Below, piece by piece: positions 14,912 to 23,813 of a DNA stretch of 25,945 nt. The DNA lies in assembly GCA_045592225.1 (NCBI GenBank), contig JAZNUH010000052.1, forward strand, positions 1-25,945, given 5' to 3'. The notes below the pieces were generated by a model that saw only the letters and a list, made by a program, of their open reading frames with translations, was not told the origin of the DNA and did not search any database. Made by a program: the position numbers and the translations under genes. Position 1 is the first letter of the stretch; every line of letters starts with the position of its first letter. Source of the DNA: JAZNUH01 sp045592225. Its GTDB lineage: Bacteria > Bacillota > Clostridia > UMGS1883 > UMGS1540.

Positions 14912-15382
14912 TTACCATCTGTAATGTGCAAAAGCTTTGTTTGCCTCTGCCATCTTATGAGTATCTTCACGCTTTTTAACAGAAGAACCCAAATTGTTTG
15001 TGGCATCTATAATTTCGTTAGCAAGTCTTTCGCTCATAGTTCTCTCGCTTCTTGCGCGTGAGTATGTTGTGAGCCATCTCAGACCAAGTGTCTGACGTCT
15101 TTCGGGACGTACTTCCATAGGAACCTGGTAAGTAGCACCGCCGACACGGCGAGCCTTTACTTCCAGTACAGGCATAATGTTTTCCATTGCCTGTGCAAAT
15201 ACTTCTACAGGATCTTTGCCTGTTTTTTCGCGAATGATGTCAAATGCACCGTAAACGATTTTCTGAGCTACACCCTTTTTTCCGTCAAGCATAATGTTGT
15301 TGATAAGTCTTGTTACAACAACATCGTTGTACAGAGGATCGGGTAATACGTCTCTTTTAGGAATAAAACCTCTTCTTGGCAC
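14912..15382 (-). CDS. rpsG: 30S ribosomal protein S7
   Basis: S7 binds the 3' domain of 16S rRNA and starts head assembly of the small subunit. The 156 residues match the family throughout: MPRRGF at the start, DPLYNDVVVTRLINNIML, VKARRVGGATYQVP, EVRPERRQTLGLRWL and the C-terminal KMAEANKAFAHYRW. The start codon is GTG at 15382 with GGAGGGAA nine bases upstream. It follows rpsL after a 157-base spacer and precedes fusA. In Escherichia coli S7 represses the str operon by binding the rpsL-rpsG spacer; whether that applies here is not shown. Confidence 0.98.
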   Translation of the reverse strand: MPRRGFIPKRDVLPDPLYNDVVVTRLINNIMLDGKKGVAQKIVYGAFDIIREKTGKDPVEVFAQAMENIMPVLEVKARRVGGATYQVPMEVRPERRQTLGLRWLTTYSRARSERTMSERLANEIIDATNNLGSSVKKREDTHKMAEANKAFAHYRW

Positions 15383-15539
15383 TTAACTTCCCTCCTTCAT
15401 TAAATTTTTTATGAATTCACAGGTACTCAAAGTATAAAAACTTTGTCAGTGCAACCTACGTGTATATAATAATCCGCGCACGTCGCACTTGCAGAAAGGC
15501 TAACCTGCTGCCTTTCCGATTACGCACGGAACAATAAAC
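15383..15539 (-). promoter_or_regulatory. rpsL-rpsG spacer with small stems, candidate S7 leader
   Basis: This spacer is longer than needed for translation. It contains a 7-bp stem GAAAGGC/GCCTTTC (15494-15516) and a 6-bp stem CAAAGT/ACTTTG (15428-15445), plus the rpsG ribosome binding site. Neither stem has a T-run. By analogy to the E. coli str operon it may hold an S7 translational control site, but no S7-specific motif could be confirmed by eye. Confidence 0.35.
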
Positions 15540-15959
15540 TTATTTTCCGCCCTTGGGTCTCTTTGCGCCATATTTGCTTCGAGACTGGTTTCTTCCCGTA
15601 ACACCGGCAGTATCCAGTGTTCCTCTGATAATGTGATATCTAACACCAGGCAGATCCTTAACTCTTCCGCCTCTTATCAGAACAACGCTATGTTCCTGCA
15701 GATTGTGTCCGATACCGGGAATGTAGGACGTTACTTCGATACCATTGCTCAGTCTTACTCTGGCAATCTTACGTAACGCGGAGTTAGGCTTTTTAGGAGT
15801 CATTGTCTTAACAGCTGTGCAAACACCTCTCTTCTGAGGAGCGCTTACGTCTGTTGCTCTCTTCTTCAGGGAGTTAAAACCCTTCTGGAGTGCGGGAGCT
15901 GTGGACTTTTCCACGCCTACTTCTCTACCCTTACGAACTAACTGATTAAAGGTTGGCAT
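15540..15959 (-). CDS. rpsL: 30S ribosomal protein S12
   Basis: S12 lies at the decoding centre of the small subunit. Its 139 residues match the Firmicute form: MPTFNQLVRKGRE, SAPQKRGVCT, TPKKPNSALRKIARVRLSNG, GIGHNLQEHSVVLIRGGRVKDLPGVRYH and SRSKYGAKRPK. Lysines at the two classical streptomycin-resistance positions (in PKKPNSALRK and GGRVKDLPG) are wild type, so no resistance mutation is visible there. The ATG at 15959 follows AGGAGGTGAAAG. It sits between the L7Ae-like gene and rpsG in the usual order. Confidence 0.98.
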   Translation of the reverse strand: MPTFNQLVRKGREVGVEKSTAPALQKGFNSLKKRATDVSAPQKRGVCTAVKTMTPKKPNSALRKIARVRLSNGIEVTSYIPGIGHNLQEHSVVLIRGGRVKDLPGVRYHIIRGTLDTAGVTGRNQSRSKYGAKRPKGGK

Positions 15960-16012
15960 TCTTATCTTTCACCTCCTGCGTGAAATTTTTTATAAAAAAG
16001 CATAAAGCTCTT

Positions 16013-16261
16013 TTAACTGTTTTTCAAAAGTACTGCAACTGCAGCCTTTACTTCTATACCGCAGGCACTACCTAATTCTTCGCATGTTTCACAGTACTCA
16101 ACCGGAACCCCGCAAAGCTCACACTGAGCTATGAAGGGTTCAATCACATGAGCATCTGCATTCTTTGCGACAAAAGCTTTTCGTGCCTGTCCCGCCTTGA
16201 CAGCCTTAACAGACTGCTTAAGTCCGGTTATCTTATGCGGGTCAGAAAGTTCCTGTAACAA
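16013..16261 (-). CDS. rplGB: L7Ae-family ribosomal protein (YbxF/RplGB-like) with paired CxxC motifs
   Basis: An 82-residue protein of the L7Ae/L30e kink-turn RNA-binding family, which in Firmicutes is encoded between rpoC and rpsL (YbxF/RplGB). The core is visible: TGLKQSVKAVKAGQARKAF, VAKNADAHV, then LGSACGIEVKAAVAVLL. The start is TTG at 16261, supported by AAGGTGAT just upstream; no ATG is available. It lies 54 bases after rpoC and 53 before rpsL, so it is part of the operon. Unusual is a cysteine-rich centre: Cys47, Cys50, Cys57, Cys60 and Cys67, giving CX2C-X6-CX2C at the helix/strand boundary where relatives have few or no cysteines. This could be a metal site or redox-active pairs; that is inference. 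Confidence 0.85.
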   Translation of the reverse strand: MLQELSDPHKITGLKQSVKAVKAGQARKAFVAKNADAHVIEPFIAQCELCGVPVEYCETCEELGSACGIEVKAAVAVLLKNS

Positions 16262-16315
16262 AAAATCACCTTCCGAGAAATTTTAACACATCTTTCAAAC
16301 TATGTCAAGTTTTTT

Positions 16316-19069
16316 TTACTGAAAGATTATGTCCTTAATATTTATGTCTTTCAAGAGATCGTTTTTAGCATGTGTAACAATCTCTACATCTCTGTATCTG
16401 GGCATACCTGTTCCGGCAGGAATCAGCTTACCGATGATAACATTTTCCTTAAGACCGATAAGCGGGTCAATCTTACCCTTGATTGCAGCTTCTGTCAGCA
16501 CGCGTGTTGTTTCCTGGAAGGATGCTGCTGAGAAGAATGAATCGGTTGCAAGGGATGCCTTTGTGATACCGAGAATAATTTCTTCTGCTTCGGGGATGGG
16601 CTTTCCTTCGGCTTCTGCCTTTTTGATAAGCTCCTCGAATGTAAGTCTGTCTTCAAGTGCGCCGGCAAGGAGATCGGTTTCACCGGGTTCCTTAACCTTA
16701 ACCTTCTTCATCATCTGACGGACAATAACTTCGATATGCTTATCGGAAATATCAACACCCTGTAATCTATATACTTTCTGTACTTCCTGTATAATATACT
16801 GCTGTACAGCGAAAGCATTTTTGATTTTGAGAAGTTCGTGCGGATTTACAGAACCTTCTGTCAGCAGAGCACCTGCTTCTACTTCCGCGCCTTCTTCTAC
16901 GCTGATTTTTGCACCAACGGGAATTGTATGTCTTTCGCTGAGGCCTGCTTCATCATCGGTGATAACAACCTCGCGGAGGTTACCAACAGATTCGATGCTG
17001 ACTTTACCTGCCATTTCGGAAAGGATAGCAACACCCTTGGGCTTTCTTGCTTCGAACAATTCCTCAACACGGGGAAGACCCTGTGTGATATCGCCGCCGG
17101 CAACACCACCGGTATGGAATGTTCTCATTGTAAGCTGTGTACCGGGTTCACCGATGGACTGTGCAGCGATAATACCAACTGCTTCACCAACGTTTACAAG
17201 GTCACCGCTTGCAAGGTTAGCACCGTAACATTTAGCACATACACCAATTTTTGCATGACAGTGCAGTACGCTTCTGATTGTTACTTCTTTAATTCCGGCT
17301 TTTTCAATAGCTTCAGCTGCTTCAACGCTCATCATCTCGTTAGCCTTTGCTATAACCTCACCGGTTTCGGGATTAACAACATCCTGAAGAGGAACACGGC
17401 CTGAAAGTCTTTCGGACAGGGATTCGATTTCACGCTTTCCGTCCATAATTGCACTTACAGTAATACCCTTATCGGTACCGCAATCGTCTTCTCTTATGAT
17501 AACATCCTGGCTGACATCAACAAGACGACGTGTAAGGTAACCCGAGTCAGCTGTACGAAGAGCTGTATCGGCAAGACCCTTTCTTGCACCGTGAGTTGAA
17601 ATGAAGTATTCCAGAACGTTAAGACCGTCTCTGAAGCTTGCTCTGATAGGAATTTCCACTGTACGACCCGAGGTATCAGCCATAAGACCACGCATACCTG
17701 CCAGCTGTCTTATCTGGTTTACGCTACCTCTCGCACCGGAGTTTGCCATCATGTATATGGGGTTGAACTCGTCAAGGTTATCCATAAGAGCCTTTGTAAC
17801 CTTTTTAACTGTGTCTTCCCAAACACGAATTACGTTGTTGTAACGTTCTTCTTCTGTCAAGAGACCTCTTCTGAAACTCTTTTCAATCTTTTCGATTTCA
17901 GCTTCAGCCTGTGCGATGTATTCAGCCTTTTCGTCAGGAATTTCCATATCGGATACGCTGATTGTGATAGCACCCTGTGTAGAGTACTTGTAACCCATGG
18001 ATTTAATCTTGTCAAGCAGAATAGCGGTTTCGGTAATACCGTGAACCTTTATGCTCTTGTCGATAATCTGACCAAGCTTTTTCTTGTCTGTTAAGAACTC
18101 AATTTCAAGCCTGAAGAGATTTTCGTCCTTACTTCTGTCAACAAAGCCTAAATCCTGAGGAATCTGTTCATTGAATATTATACGACCAACTGTGGTTTCT
18201 ATGAGTCTGCTTCTCATTACGCCGTCAATTTCTTTTCTTGCCATTGCGTAGATGGGAGCGTGCAGACCAACAACACCGTTTTCATAAGCAAGTTTTGCTT
18301 CGTCAAAGCTTGCATATGTCTGGTAATATTTGTCTCCGTGCTTGTAGTAGCCTTCGGTTGCAGCTTCTTCGGGAGTTGCAAAATCTCTGGGGCCACCCTT
18401 TTCGCTTTCCTTAACTATTGTAAGGTAGTATGTTCCCAGTACCATATCCTGTGTAGGAACTGCAACAGGACGACCGTCCTGCGGCTTTAACAGGTTGTTT
18501 GCAGAGAGCATAAGGAATCTTGCTTCGCTCTGTGCTTCGGGTGACAGGGGAACGTGAACAGCCATCTGGTCACCGTCAAAGTCGGCGTTGTACGCTGTAC
18601 ATACCAGCGGATGCAGTTTGAGTGCTCTGCCTTCAACCAGTACAGGCTCGAATGCCTGAATACCAAGTCTGTGCAGCGTAGGAGCACGGTTTAAGAGTAC
18701 GGGATGCTCTTTGATAACCTCTTCGAGCACGTCCCAAACCTCGGGTCTTACTCTTTCAACCATTCTCTTTGCACTCTTAATATTATGTGCATTTCCGTCG
18801 TTAACAAGCTTTTTCATTACAAAGGGCTTGAACAGTTCAAGTGCCATTTCCTTGGGAAGACCGCACTGATAAATCTTAAGTTCAGGTCCTACAACGATAA
18901 CTGAACGTCCGGAATAGTCAACACGCTTACCAAGCAGATTCTGTCTGAAACGTCCCTGCTTACCTTTAAGCATATCCGAAAGAGATTTGAGTGCACGGTT
19001 GCCGGGGCCTGTAACGGCTCTGCCACGGCGGCCATTATCGATAAGTGCGTCAACAGCTTCCTGCAGCAT
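16316..19069 (-). CDS. rpoC: RNA polymerase beta' subunit, C-terminal part after an in-frame TGA
   Basis: This is the larger part of RpoC, which with RpoB forms the polymerase active centre. The first ATG after the stop codon gives 917 residues, but homology extends 12 more codons upstream to the TGA. It contains LLGKRVDYSGRSVI, the catalytic NADFDGDQMAVHVPL (residues 161 onward, about 447 in the intact protein), the bridge helix/trigger loop region with SGARGS and GLMADTSG, the second zinc site CHAKIGVCAKC, and AAQSIGEPGTQLTMRTFHTGG. Together with the upstream part the frame would encode 1203 residues, normal for Firmicutes. No good ribosome binding site supports separate translation from 19069. 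The natural reading is one rpoC gene interrupted by a single stop codon. Confidence 0.93.
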   Translation of the reverse strand: MLQEAVDALIDNGRRGRAVTGPGNRALKSLSDMLKGKQGRFRQNLLGKRVDYSGRSVIVVGPELKIYQCGLPKEMALELFKPFVMKKLVNDGNAHNIKSAKRMVERVRPEVWDVLEEVIKEHPVLLNRAPTLHRLGIQAFEPVLVEGRALKLHPLVCTAYNADFDGDQMAVHVPLSPEAQSEARFLMLSANNLLKPQDGRPVAVPTQDMVLGTYYLTIVKESEKGGPRDFATPEEAATEGYYKHGDKYYQTYASFDEAKLAYENGVVGLHAPIYAMARKEIDGVMRSRLIETTVGRIIFNEQIPQDLGFVDRSKDENLFRLEIEFLTDKKKLGQIIDKSIKVHGITETAILLDKIKSMGYKYSTQGAITISVSDMEIPDEKAEYIAQAEAEIEKIEKSFRRGLLTEEERYNNVIRVWEDTVKKVTKALMDNLDEFNPIYMMANSGARGSVNQIRQLAGMRGLMADTSGRTVEIPIRASFRDGLNVLEYFISTHGARKGLADTALRTADSGYLTRRLVDVSQDVIIREDDCGTDKGITVSAIMDGKREIESLSERLSGRVPLQDVVNPETGEVIAKANEMMSVEAAEAIEKAGIKEVTIRSVLHCHAKIGVCAKCYGANLASGDLVNVGEAVGIIAAQSIGEPGTQLTMRTFHTGGVAGGDITQGLPRVEELFEARKPKGVAILSEMAGKVSIESVGNLREVVITDDEAGLSERHTIPVGAKISVEEGAEVEAGALLTEGSVNPHELLKIKNAFAVQQYIIQEVQKVYRLQGVDISDKHIEVIVRQMMKKVKVKEPGETDLLAGALEDRLTFEELIKKAEAEGKPIPEAEEIILGITKASLATDSFFSAASFQETTRVLTEAAIKGKIDPLIGLKENVIIGKLIPAGTGMPRYRDVEIVTHAKNDLLKDINIKDIIFQ

Positions 19070-19105
19070 TCTCTTTTCGTTTCTTACAATGATATCAGGT
19101 GCGTT

Positions 19106-19108
19106 TCA
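19106..19108 (-). other. In-frame TGA stop inside rpoC
   Basis: On the minus strand the codons around it read CTC GAC TGA AAC GCA, i.e. LLD-stop-NAPDIIVRNEKR, where RpoC proteins have leucine (LLDL). The frame is the same on both sides. A single T-to-G change from TTA would explain it. Alternatively, two compensating homopolymer-length changes from GACCTGAAC give the same string. It lies in the rudder segment of beta'. Confidence 0.95.
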
Positions 19109-19927
19109 GTCGAGAAGTCTCTTTAAACGGTTGTTTCTGTTAATAACACGTCTGTACAGGTCATTGAGGTCAGATGTTGCAAAACGTCCGCCATCCAGCT
19201 GTACCATAGGACGGATTTCCGGAGGAATAACAGGGATTGCATCCAGAATCATCCATTCGGGACGGTTGCCCGAGGTTCTGAAGGATTCAACAACCTCAAG
19301 TCTCTTCAGCAGGCGCAGTTTTTTCTGTCCCTGTGAAGTTTCAACCTCTGCTTTGATTTCTTCGGAAAGCTTTACAGGGTCGATTTCACAAAGAAGCTCT
19401 TTAATAGCCTCTGCACCCATTCCTGCTCTGAAGATATCGCCGTATTTTTCAAGGTTTTCTCTGTATTCTTTTTCGTTTAAAAGCTGACACTTCATAAGGT
19501 CTGTTCTGCCGGGATCGATTACGATATAAGCGGCAAAATACAGTACCTTTTCCAGCTCGCTGGGCGAAATGTTTACCATAAGTGCCAGTCTGCTGGGGCT
19601 GCCTTTAAAGTACCATATATGGCTTACGGGAGCCGCAAGCTCAATATGACCCATTCTTTCACGTCTGACCTTTGCGCGTGTTACTTCAACGCCACAACGG
19701 TCACACACAATGCCCTTAAAGCGAATTCTCTTGTACTTTCCGCAGTGACATTCCCAGTCCTTTGTGGGTCCGAAAATGCGCTCGCAGAACAAACCGTCGC
19801 GTTCGGGCTTTAATGTACGGTAGTTTATAGTTTCAGGCTTTTTAACTTCACCTCTGGACCATTCTCTGATCTTTTCAGGTGATGCAAGGCCTATCTGTAT
19901 AGATTCAAATGTATTAAACTCTAACAT
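19106..19927 (-). CDS. rpoC: RNA polymerase beta' subunit, N-terminal part ending at an in-frame TGA
   Basis: The first 273 residues of RpoC, starting at the ATG at 19927 with GGGAGGA upstream and 35 bases after the rpoB stop. It opens with the family-typical MLEFNTFESIQIGLASPEKI. It has the N-terminal zinc ribbon Cys60, Cys62, Cys75, Cys78, then MGHIELAAPVSHIWYFKG, PPEIRPMVQLDGGRFATSDL and RRVINRNNRLKRLLD before the stop. All are intact and under no visible relaxation, so the gene was functional until very recently or the stop is not real. Alone this fragment would lack the catalytic domain. Not the cyanobacterial-type rpoC1/rpoC2 split, which lies further downstream in the protein and separates real genes. 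Confidence 0.93.
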   Translation of the reverse strand: MLEFNTFESIQIGLASPEKIREWSRGEVKKPETINYRTLKPERDGLFCERIFGPTKDWECHCGKYKRIRFKGIVCDRCGVEVTRAKVRRERMGHIELAAPVSHIWYFKGSPSRLALMVNISPSELEKVLYFAAYIVIDPGRTDLMKCQLLNEKEYRENLEKYGDIFRAGMGAEAIKELLCEIDPVKLSEEIKAEVETSQGQKKLRLLKRLEVVESFRTSGNRPEWMILDAIPVIPPEIRPMVQLDGGRFATSDLNDLYRRVINRNNRLKRLLD

Positions 19928-19961
19928 GGACTCAATCCTCCCTATATTTTTCTATTGATGA

Positions 19962-22900
19962 TTATAGGTCATCGTCCTCGTCTTCCAATTCCTCATCATC
20001 AAATTCTTCGTCAAAGTCGATGTCGTCATAATTGAACTCGTCGTCCTCTTCCTCATCCTGATCCGGGGAATTGAGACCCAGCGCATCCATAAGCATTTCG
20101 TCATCGTCAACTTCGCTAAAGCCGGCATTTGTCAGCTCGCTTTCTTCGCTGTGTCTTGCGCTCAGTTCATTACTGAGGTCATCAAGTGTGATTTCGTCCG
20201 CATCTTCGTCTGCTGAACCGTTAAGGTTAACTTCCTTCATATCGCTGCCAAGAACCTTAACATCAAGGCCAAGACTCTGCAGTTCCTTGATAAGAACCTT
20301 GAAGGATTCGGGAATACCCGGCTTGGGAACGTTTTCACCCTTAACAACAGATTCGTATGTCTTAACACGACCCACAACGTCATCCGACTTAACTGTGAGG
20401 ATTTCCTGCAGGGTATAAGCTGCACCGTAGGCTTCAAGAGCCCAAACTTCCATTTCACCGAATCTCTGTCCGCCGAACTGAGCTTTACCACCCAGAGGCT
20501 GCTGTGTAACCAGTGAGTAGGGACCGGTGGAACGTGCGTGAATCTTGTCATCAACAAGATGCAGCAGTTTAAGTATATACATGTAACCAACGGTTACGGG
20601 GTTATCGAAGGGCTGACCGGTACGACCATCATAAAGAATTGTCTTACCGTCTTTGCTGCAACCAACCTTTTCAAGTGCTTCCATAATATCATCTTCGTTT
20701 GCACCGTCAAATACAGGAGTTGCAATTTTAACACCCATCTGTTTAGCTGCCAGACCCAAGTGAACTTCAAGTACCTGTCCAATGTTCATTCGGGAAGGAA
20801 CGCCCAGAGGATTAAGTACGATTTCAAGTGGTGTACCGTCGGGCAGGAAGGGCATATCCTCTTCAGGAAGAATTCTGGAAATAACACCCTTGTTACCATG
20901 ACGACCCGCCATTTTATCACCAACAGAAATCTTTCTCTTCTGTGCGATGTAGCAACGTACCAGCTGATTAACACCGGGAGGCAGCTCGTCACCGTTTTCA
21001 CGTGTGAACACCTTAACGTCAACGATGATACCTGCTTCACCGTGAGGAACACGGAGAGAAGTATCTCTTACTTCACGTGCCTTTTCACCGAAGATTGCAC
21101 GGAGCAGACGTTCTTCAGGAGTCAGCTCGGGTTCACCCTCGGCTGTTACCTTACCTACCAGAATGTCACCAGCGTGTACCTCTGCACCAACGCGAACAAT
21201 ACCGCGTTCGTCAAGGTCTTTGAGTGCATCTTCACCGATGTTGGGTATATCTCTTGTAATTTCTTCGGGTCCGAGCTTTGTATCTCTGGACTCGGATTCG
21301 TATTCTTCTATATGAATAGATGTGAATACGTCTTCTCTTACAAGCTTTTCATTAATAAGGATAGCATCCTCGTAGTTGTAGCCTTCCCATGTCATAAAGC
21401 CCATGAGAATGTTACGTCCGAGAGCAATTTCACCCTGGCTTGTGGAGGGACCGTCGGCAATGATGTCGCCTTTCTTAACCTCTTCGCCGCGAGCTACGAT
21501 AGGCTTCTGGTTAATACATGTTCCCTGGTTGGAGCGAGAGAACTTAAGAAGCTTGTGCTCTTCTTTTTCGCCTGTATTTGTACGGATAATAATTTTCTCT
21601 GCCGAAACCTTTTCAACAACACCGTCGTTTTCAGCAAGTACAACAGCACCCGAGTCTTTCGCCGCCTTGTACTCCATACCTGTACCTACGATAGGTGAGT
21701 CTGTTTTGAGAAGGGGTACTGCCTGTCTCTGCATGTTGGAACCCATCAGAGCACGGTTAGCATCATCGTTTTCAAGGAAGGGGATCATTGCAGTAGCAAC
21801 AGATACAACCTGCTTGGGCGATACGTCCATGTAGTCAACTTCTGTGGGAGCTACTTCTACGAATTCCTCACGGCGTCTTGCTGTAACCTTTTTCGCTATG
21901 AACTTGCCGTCCTTGTCGATTGCTTCGTTTGCCTGTGCAACTGTGTATTCATCCTCTACGTCAGCTGTCATATAAACGATTTCGTCTGTAACCTTGCCCT
22001 CTTCCTTTAATACCTTACGGTAGGGAGCTTCGATAAAGCCGTACTCGTTTACACGTGCATAGGTACTGAGTGAGTTGATAAGACCAATGTTAGGTCCTTC
22101 AGGTGTTTCTATAGGACACATACGTCCGTAATGTGTATAATGAACGTCACGAACCTGGAAGCCTGCACGCTCTCTGCTGAGACCGCCGGGACCCAGAGCT
22201 GAAAGTCTTCTCTTATGTGTCAGCTCACCTAAGGGGTTTGTCTGATCCATAAACTGTGACAACTGTGACGAACCGAAAAATTCTTTAATAGTAGCAACAA
22301 CGGGACGGATGTTGATAAGTGACTGGGGAGTTACGATATCCAGATCCTGAATACTCATTCTCTCTCTTACACCACGTTCCATTCTTGCAAGACCCATACG
22401 GAACTGGTTCTGTAAAAGTTCACCAACACCGCGGAGTCTTCTGTTACCCAGATGGTCGATATCATCTGTTGTGCCCATACCGTCAAACAGGTTGAGGCAG
22501 TAGTTAACAGATGCAAAAATATCGTCAACTGTGATGTGCTTGGGAACAAGCTCATCTATTCTGCGAAGCATATCAGCCTTGATATCTTCTTCGCTTTCGT
22601 TGTTTTCAAGTATTTCGTTTAAAACGTCCTGTCTTACCTTACCCTTAATACCAAGCTCTGTTACATCAAAGTCAACAAAGCTTTCGGGGTATACCATATT
22701 ATTTGAGAAAACACGAACAACCTTGTCTTCTTTCTGAACAAAAACAAGGTTAACACCCGCCTTTTCAATTTCGGCAGCGGTTTCTCTGTTTATTGCTTCA
22801 CCCTTGGAAACAAGCACTTCGCCTGTGCGGGTGTCAACAATATCTTCAGCGGCAACCTGACCTGCTATACGAGCAGCGATGCCCAGCTTTTTGTTAAACT

Positions 22901-23717
22901 TATATCTGCCAACACGTGCCAGATCATATCTCTTGGGATCAAAGAACAGGGAGTTGAGCAGATTTTTTGCACTTTCAACTGTGGGGGGTTCACCGGGACG
23001 CAGTCTTCTGTACATTTCAAAGAGGGCTTCCTCTTCTGTTTTTGTGCTGTCCTTTTCAATGGTTGCATACAGCATATTATCTTCGCCGAATGCGTTTGTG
23101 ATGTCAATGTCTGTTCCCAGACCCAGGCAACGCAAAAGAACAGTAACAGGAAGTTTTCTTGTTCTGTCTACTCTTACCCAGAATACATCGTTGGAATCGG
23201 TTTCATATTCAAGCCATGCACCACGGTTAGGGATAAGTGTTGATGCCATAAGGCGCTTACCCAGTTTGTCCGGCTGTTCATTAAAGTAAACGCCGGGAGA
23301 ACGAACCAGCTGGCTTACGATAACTCTTTCCGCACCGTTAATAATAAAGGTACCCTGATTTGTCATGAGCGGGAAATCGCCCATGAAAATTTCCTGTTCC
23401 TTTATTTCGCCTGTTTCCTTATTTATAAGTCTTACCTTAACTCTTAAGGAAGCGGCATAGTTTGTGTCTCTTTCCTTACACTCTTCAATCTCATACTTGG
23501 GCTTTTCATCAAAAGCATAGTCGATGAATTCAAGTATAAGGTTGCCGGTATAATCGGTTATGGGCGAGATATCATGGAATACCTCTTTGATACCCTCCTC
23601 GATAAACCACTTATAGGAATTCTTTTGCAGGTCAATAAGATTAGGCATCTCCAGAACTTCGTCGATCTGTGAGAAGCTCAACCTGGTGTTTTTACCAAGC
23701 TGTACCGGATGTGTCAT
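19962..23717 (-). CDS. rpoB: RNA polymerase beta subunit with acidic C-terminal tail
   Basis: RpoB, 1251 residues, forms with RpoC the catalytic centre of RNA polymerase. It opens with VQLGKNTRLSFSQIDEVLEMPNL. The rifampicin region near residues 480-520 is intact: GSSQLSQFMDQTNPL, THKRRLSALGPGGLSRERAG, with wild-type residues at the usual resistance positions. Further on are PIETPEGPNIGLI, GYNYEDAILINEKLV, GDKMAGRHGNKGVIS and GGKAQFGGQRFGEMEVWALEAYGA. After the conserved core the last 33 residues (19965-20063) contain 24 Asp/Glu, an extension beyond shorter family members such as the ~1190-residue Bacillus protein. GGGGTGAT three bases before the ATG is the binding site. First gene of the operon, with its own promoter and without rplJ/rplL in front. 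Confidence 0.97.
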   Translation of the reverse strand: MTHPVQLGKNTRLSFSQIDEVLEMPNLIDLQKNSYKWFIEEGIKEVFHDISPITDYTGNLILEFIDYAFDEKPKYEIEECKERDTNYAASLRVKVRLINKETGEIKEQEIFMGDFPLMTNQGTFIINGAERVIVSQLVRSPGVYFNEQPDKLGKRLMASTLIPNRGAWLEYETDSNDVFWVRVDRTRKLPVTVLLRCLGLGTDIDITNAFGEDNMLYATIEKDSTKTEEEALFEMYRRLRPGEPPTVESAKNLLNSLFFDPKRYDLARVGRYKFNKKLGIAARIAGQVAAEDIVDTRTGEVLVSKGEAINRETAAEIEKAGVNLVFVQKEDKVVRVFSNNMVYPESFVDFDVTELGIKGKVRQDVLNEILENNESEEDIKADMLRRIDELVPKHITVDDIFASVNYCLNLFDGMGTTDDIDHLGNRRLRGVGELLQNQFRMGLARMERGVRERMSIQDLDIVTPQSLINIRPVVATIKEFFGSSQLSQFMDQTNPLGELTHKRRLSALGPGGLSRERAGFQVRDVHYTHYGRMCPIETPEGPNIGLINSLSTYARVNEYGFIEAPYRKVLKEEGKVTDEIVYMTADVEDEYTVAQANEAIDKDGKFIAKKVTARRREEFVEVAPTEVDYMDVSPKQVVSVATAMIPFLENDDANRALMGSNMQRQAVPLLKTDSPIVGTGMEYKAAKDSGAVVLAENDGVVEKVSAEKIIIRTNTGEKEEHKLLKFSRSNQGTCINQKPIVARGEEVKKGDIIADGPSTSQGEIALGRNILMGFMTWEGYNYEDAILINEKLVREDVFTSIHIEEYESESRDTKLGPEEITRDIPNIGEDALKDLDERGIVRVGAEVHAGDILVGKVTAEGEPELTPEERLLRAIFGEKAREVRDTSLRVPHGEAGIIVDVKVFTRENGDELPPGVNQLVRCYIAQKRKISVGDKMAGRHGNKGVISRILPEEDMPFLPDGTPLEIVLNPLGVPSRMNIGQVLEVHLGLAAKQMGVKIATPVFDGANEDDIMEALEKVGCSKDGKTILYDGRTGQPFDNPVTVGYMYILKLLHLVDDKIHARSTGPYSLVTQQPLGGKAQFGGQRFGEMEVWALEAYGAAYTLQEILTVKSDDVVGRVKTYESVVKGENVPKPGIPESFKVLIKELQSLGLDVKVLGSDMKEVNLNGSADEDADEITLDDLSNELSARHSEESELTNAGFSEVDDDEMLMDALGLNSPDQDEEEDDEFNYDDIDFDEEFDDEELEDEDDDL

Positions 23718-23813
23718 TTAATCACCCCAATTTTAAATTTTGCTTCACTATTATATAAGGCCTTGGGGGTCCAGCTTAGAAGTCACTATTACCCCATTAT
23801 TATAATTGTCCAT

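Noticed and set aside
19070..19105. Natural split of rpoC into two subunit genes
   Set aside because: The two parts are in the same frame with no gap, and the 12 codons after the TGA still encode conserved residues that a start at 19069 would drop. No good ribosome binding site precedes that ATG.
19106..19108. Genome-wide reassignment of TGA to an amino acid
   Set aside because: No other gene in the window has an internal TGA, including the 1251-codon rpoB, and murC ends at a TGA that fits its expected C-terminus.
20538..21698. 386-codon plus-strand open frame opposite rpoB
   Set aside because: Antisense shadow with the same odd composition; no start signal or promoter.
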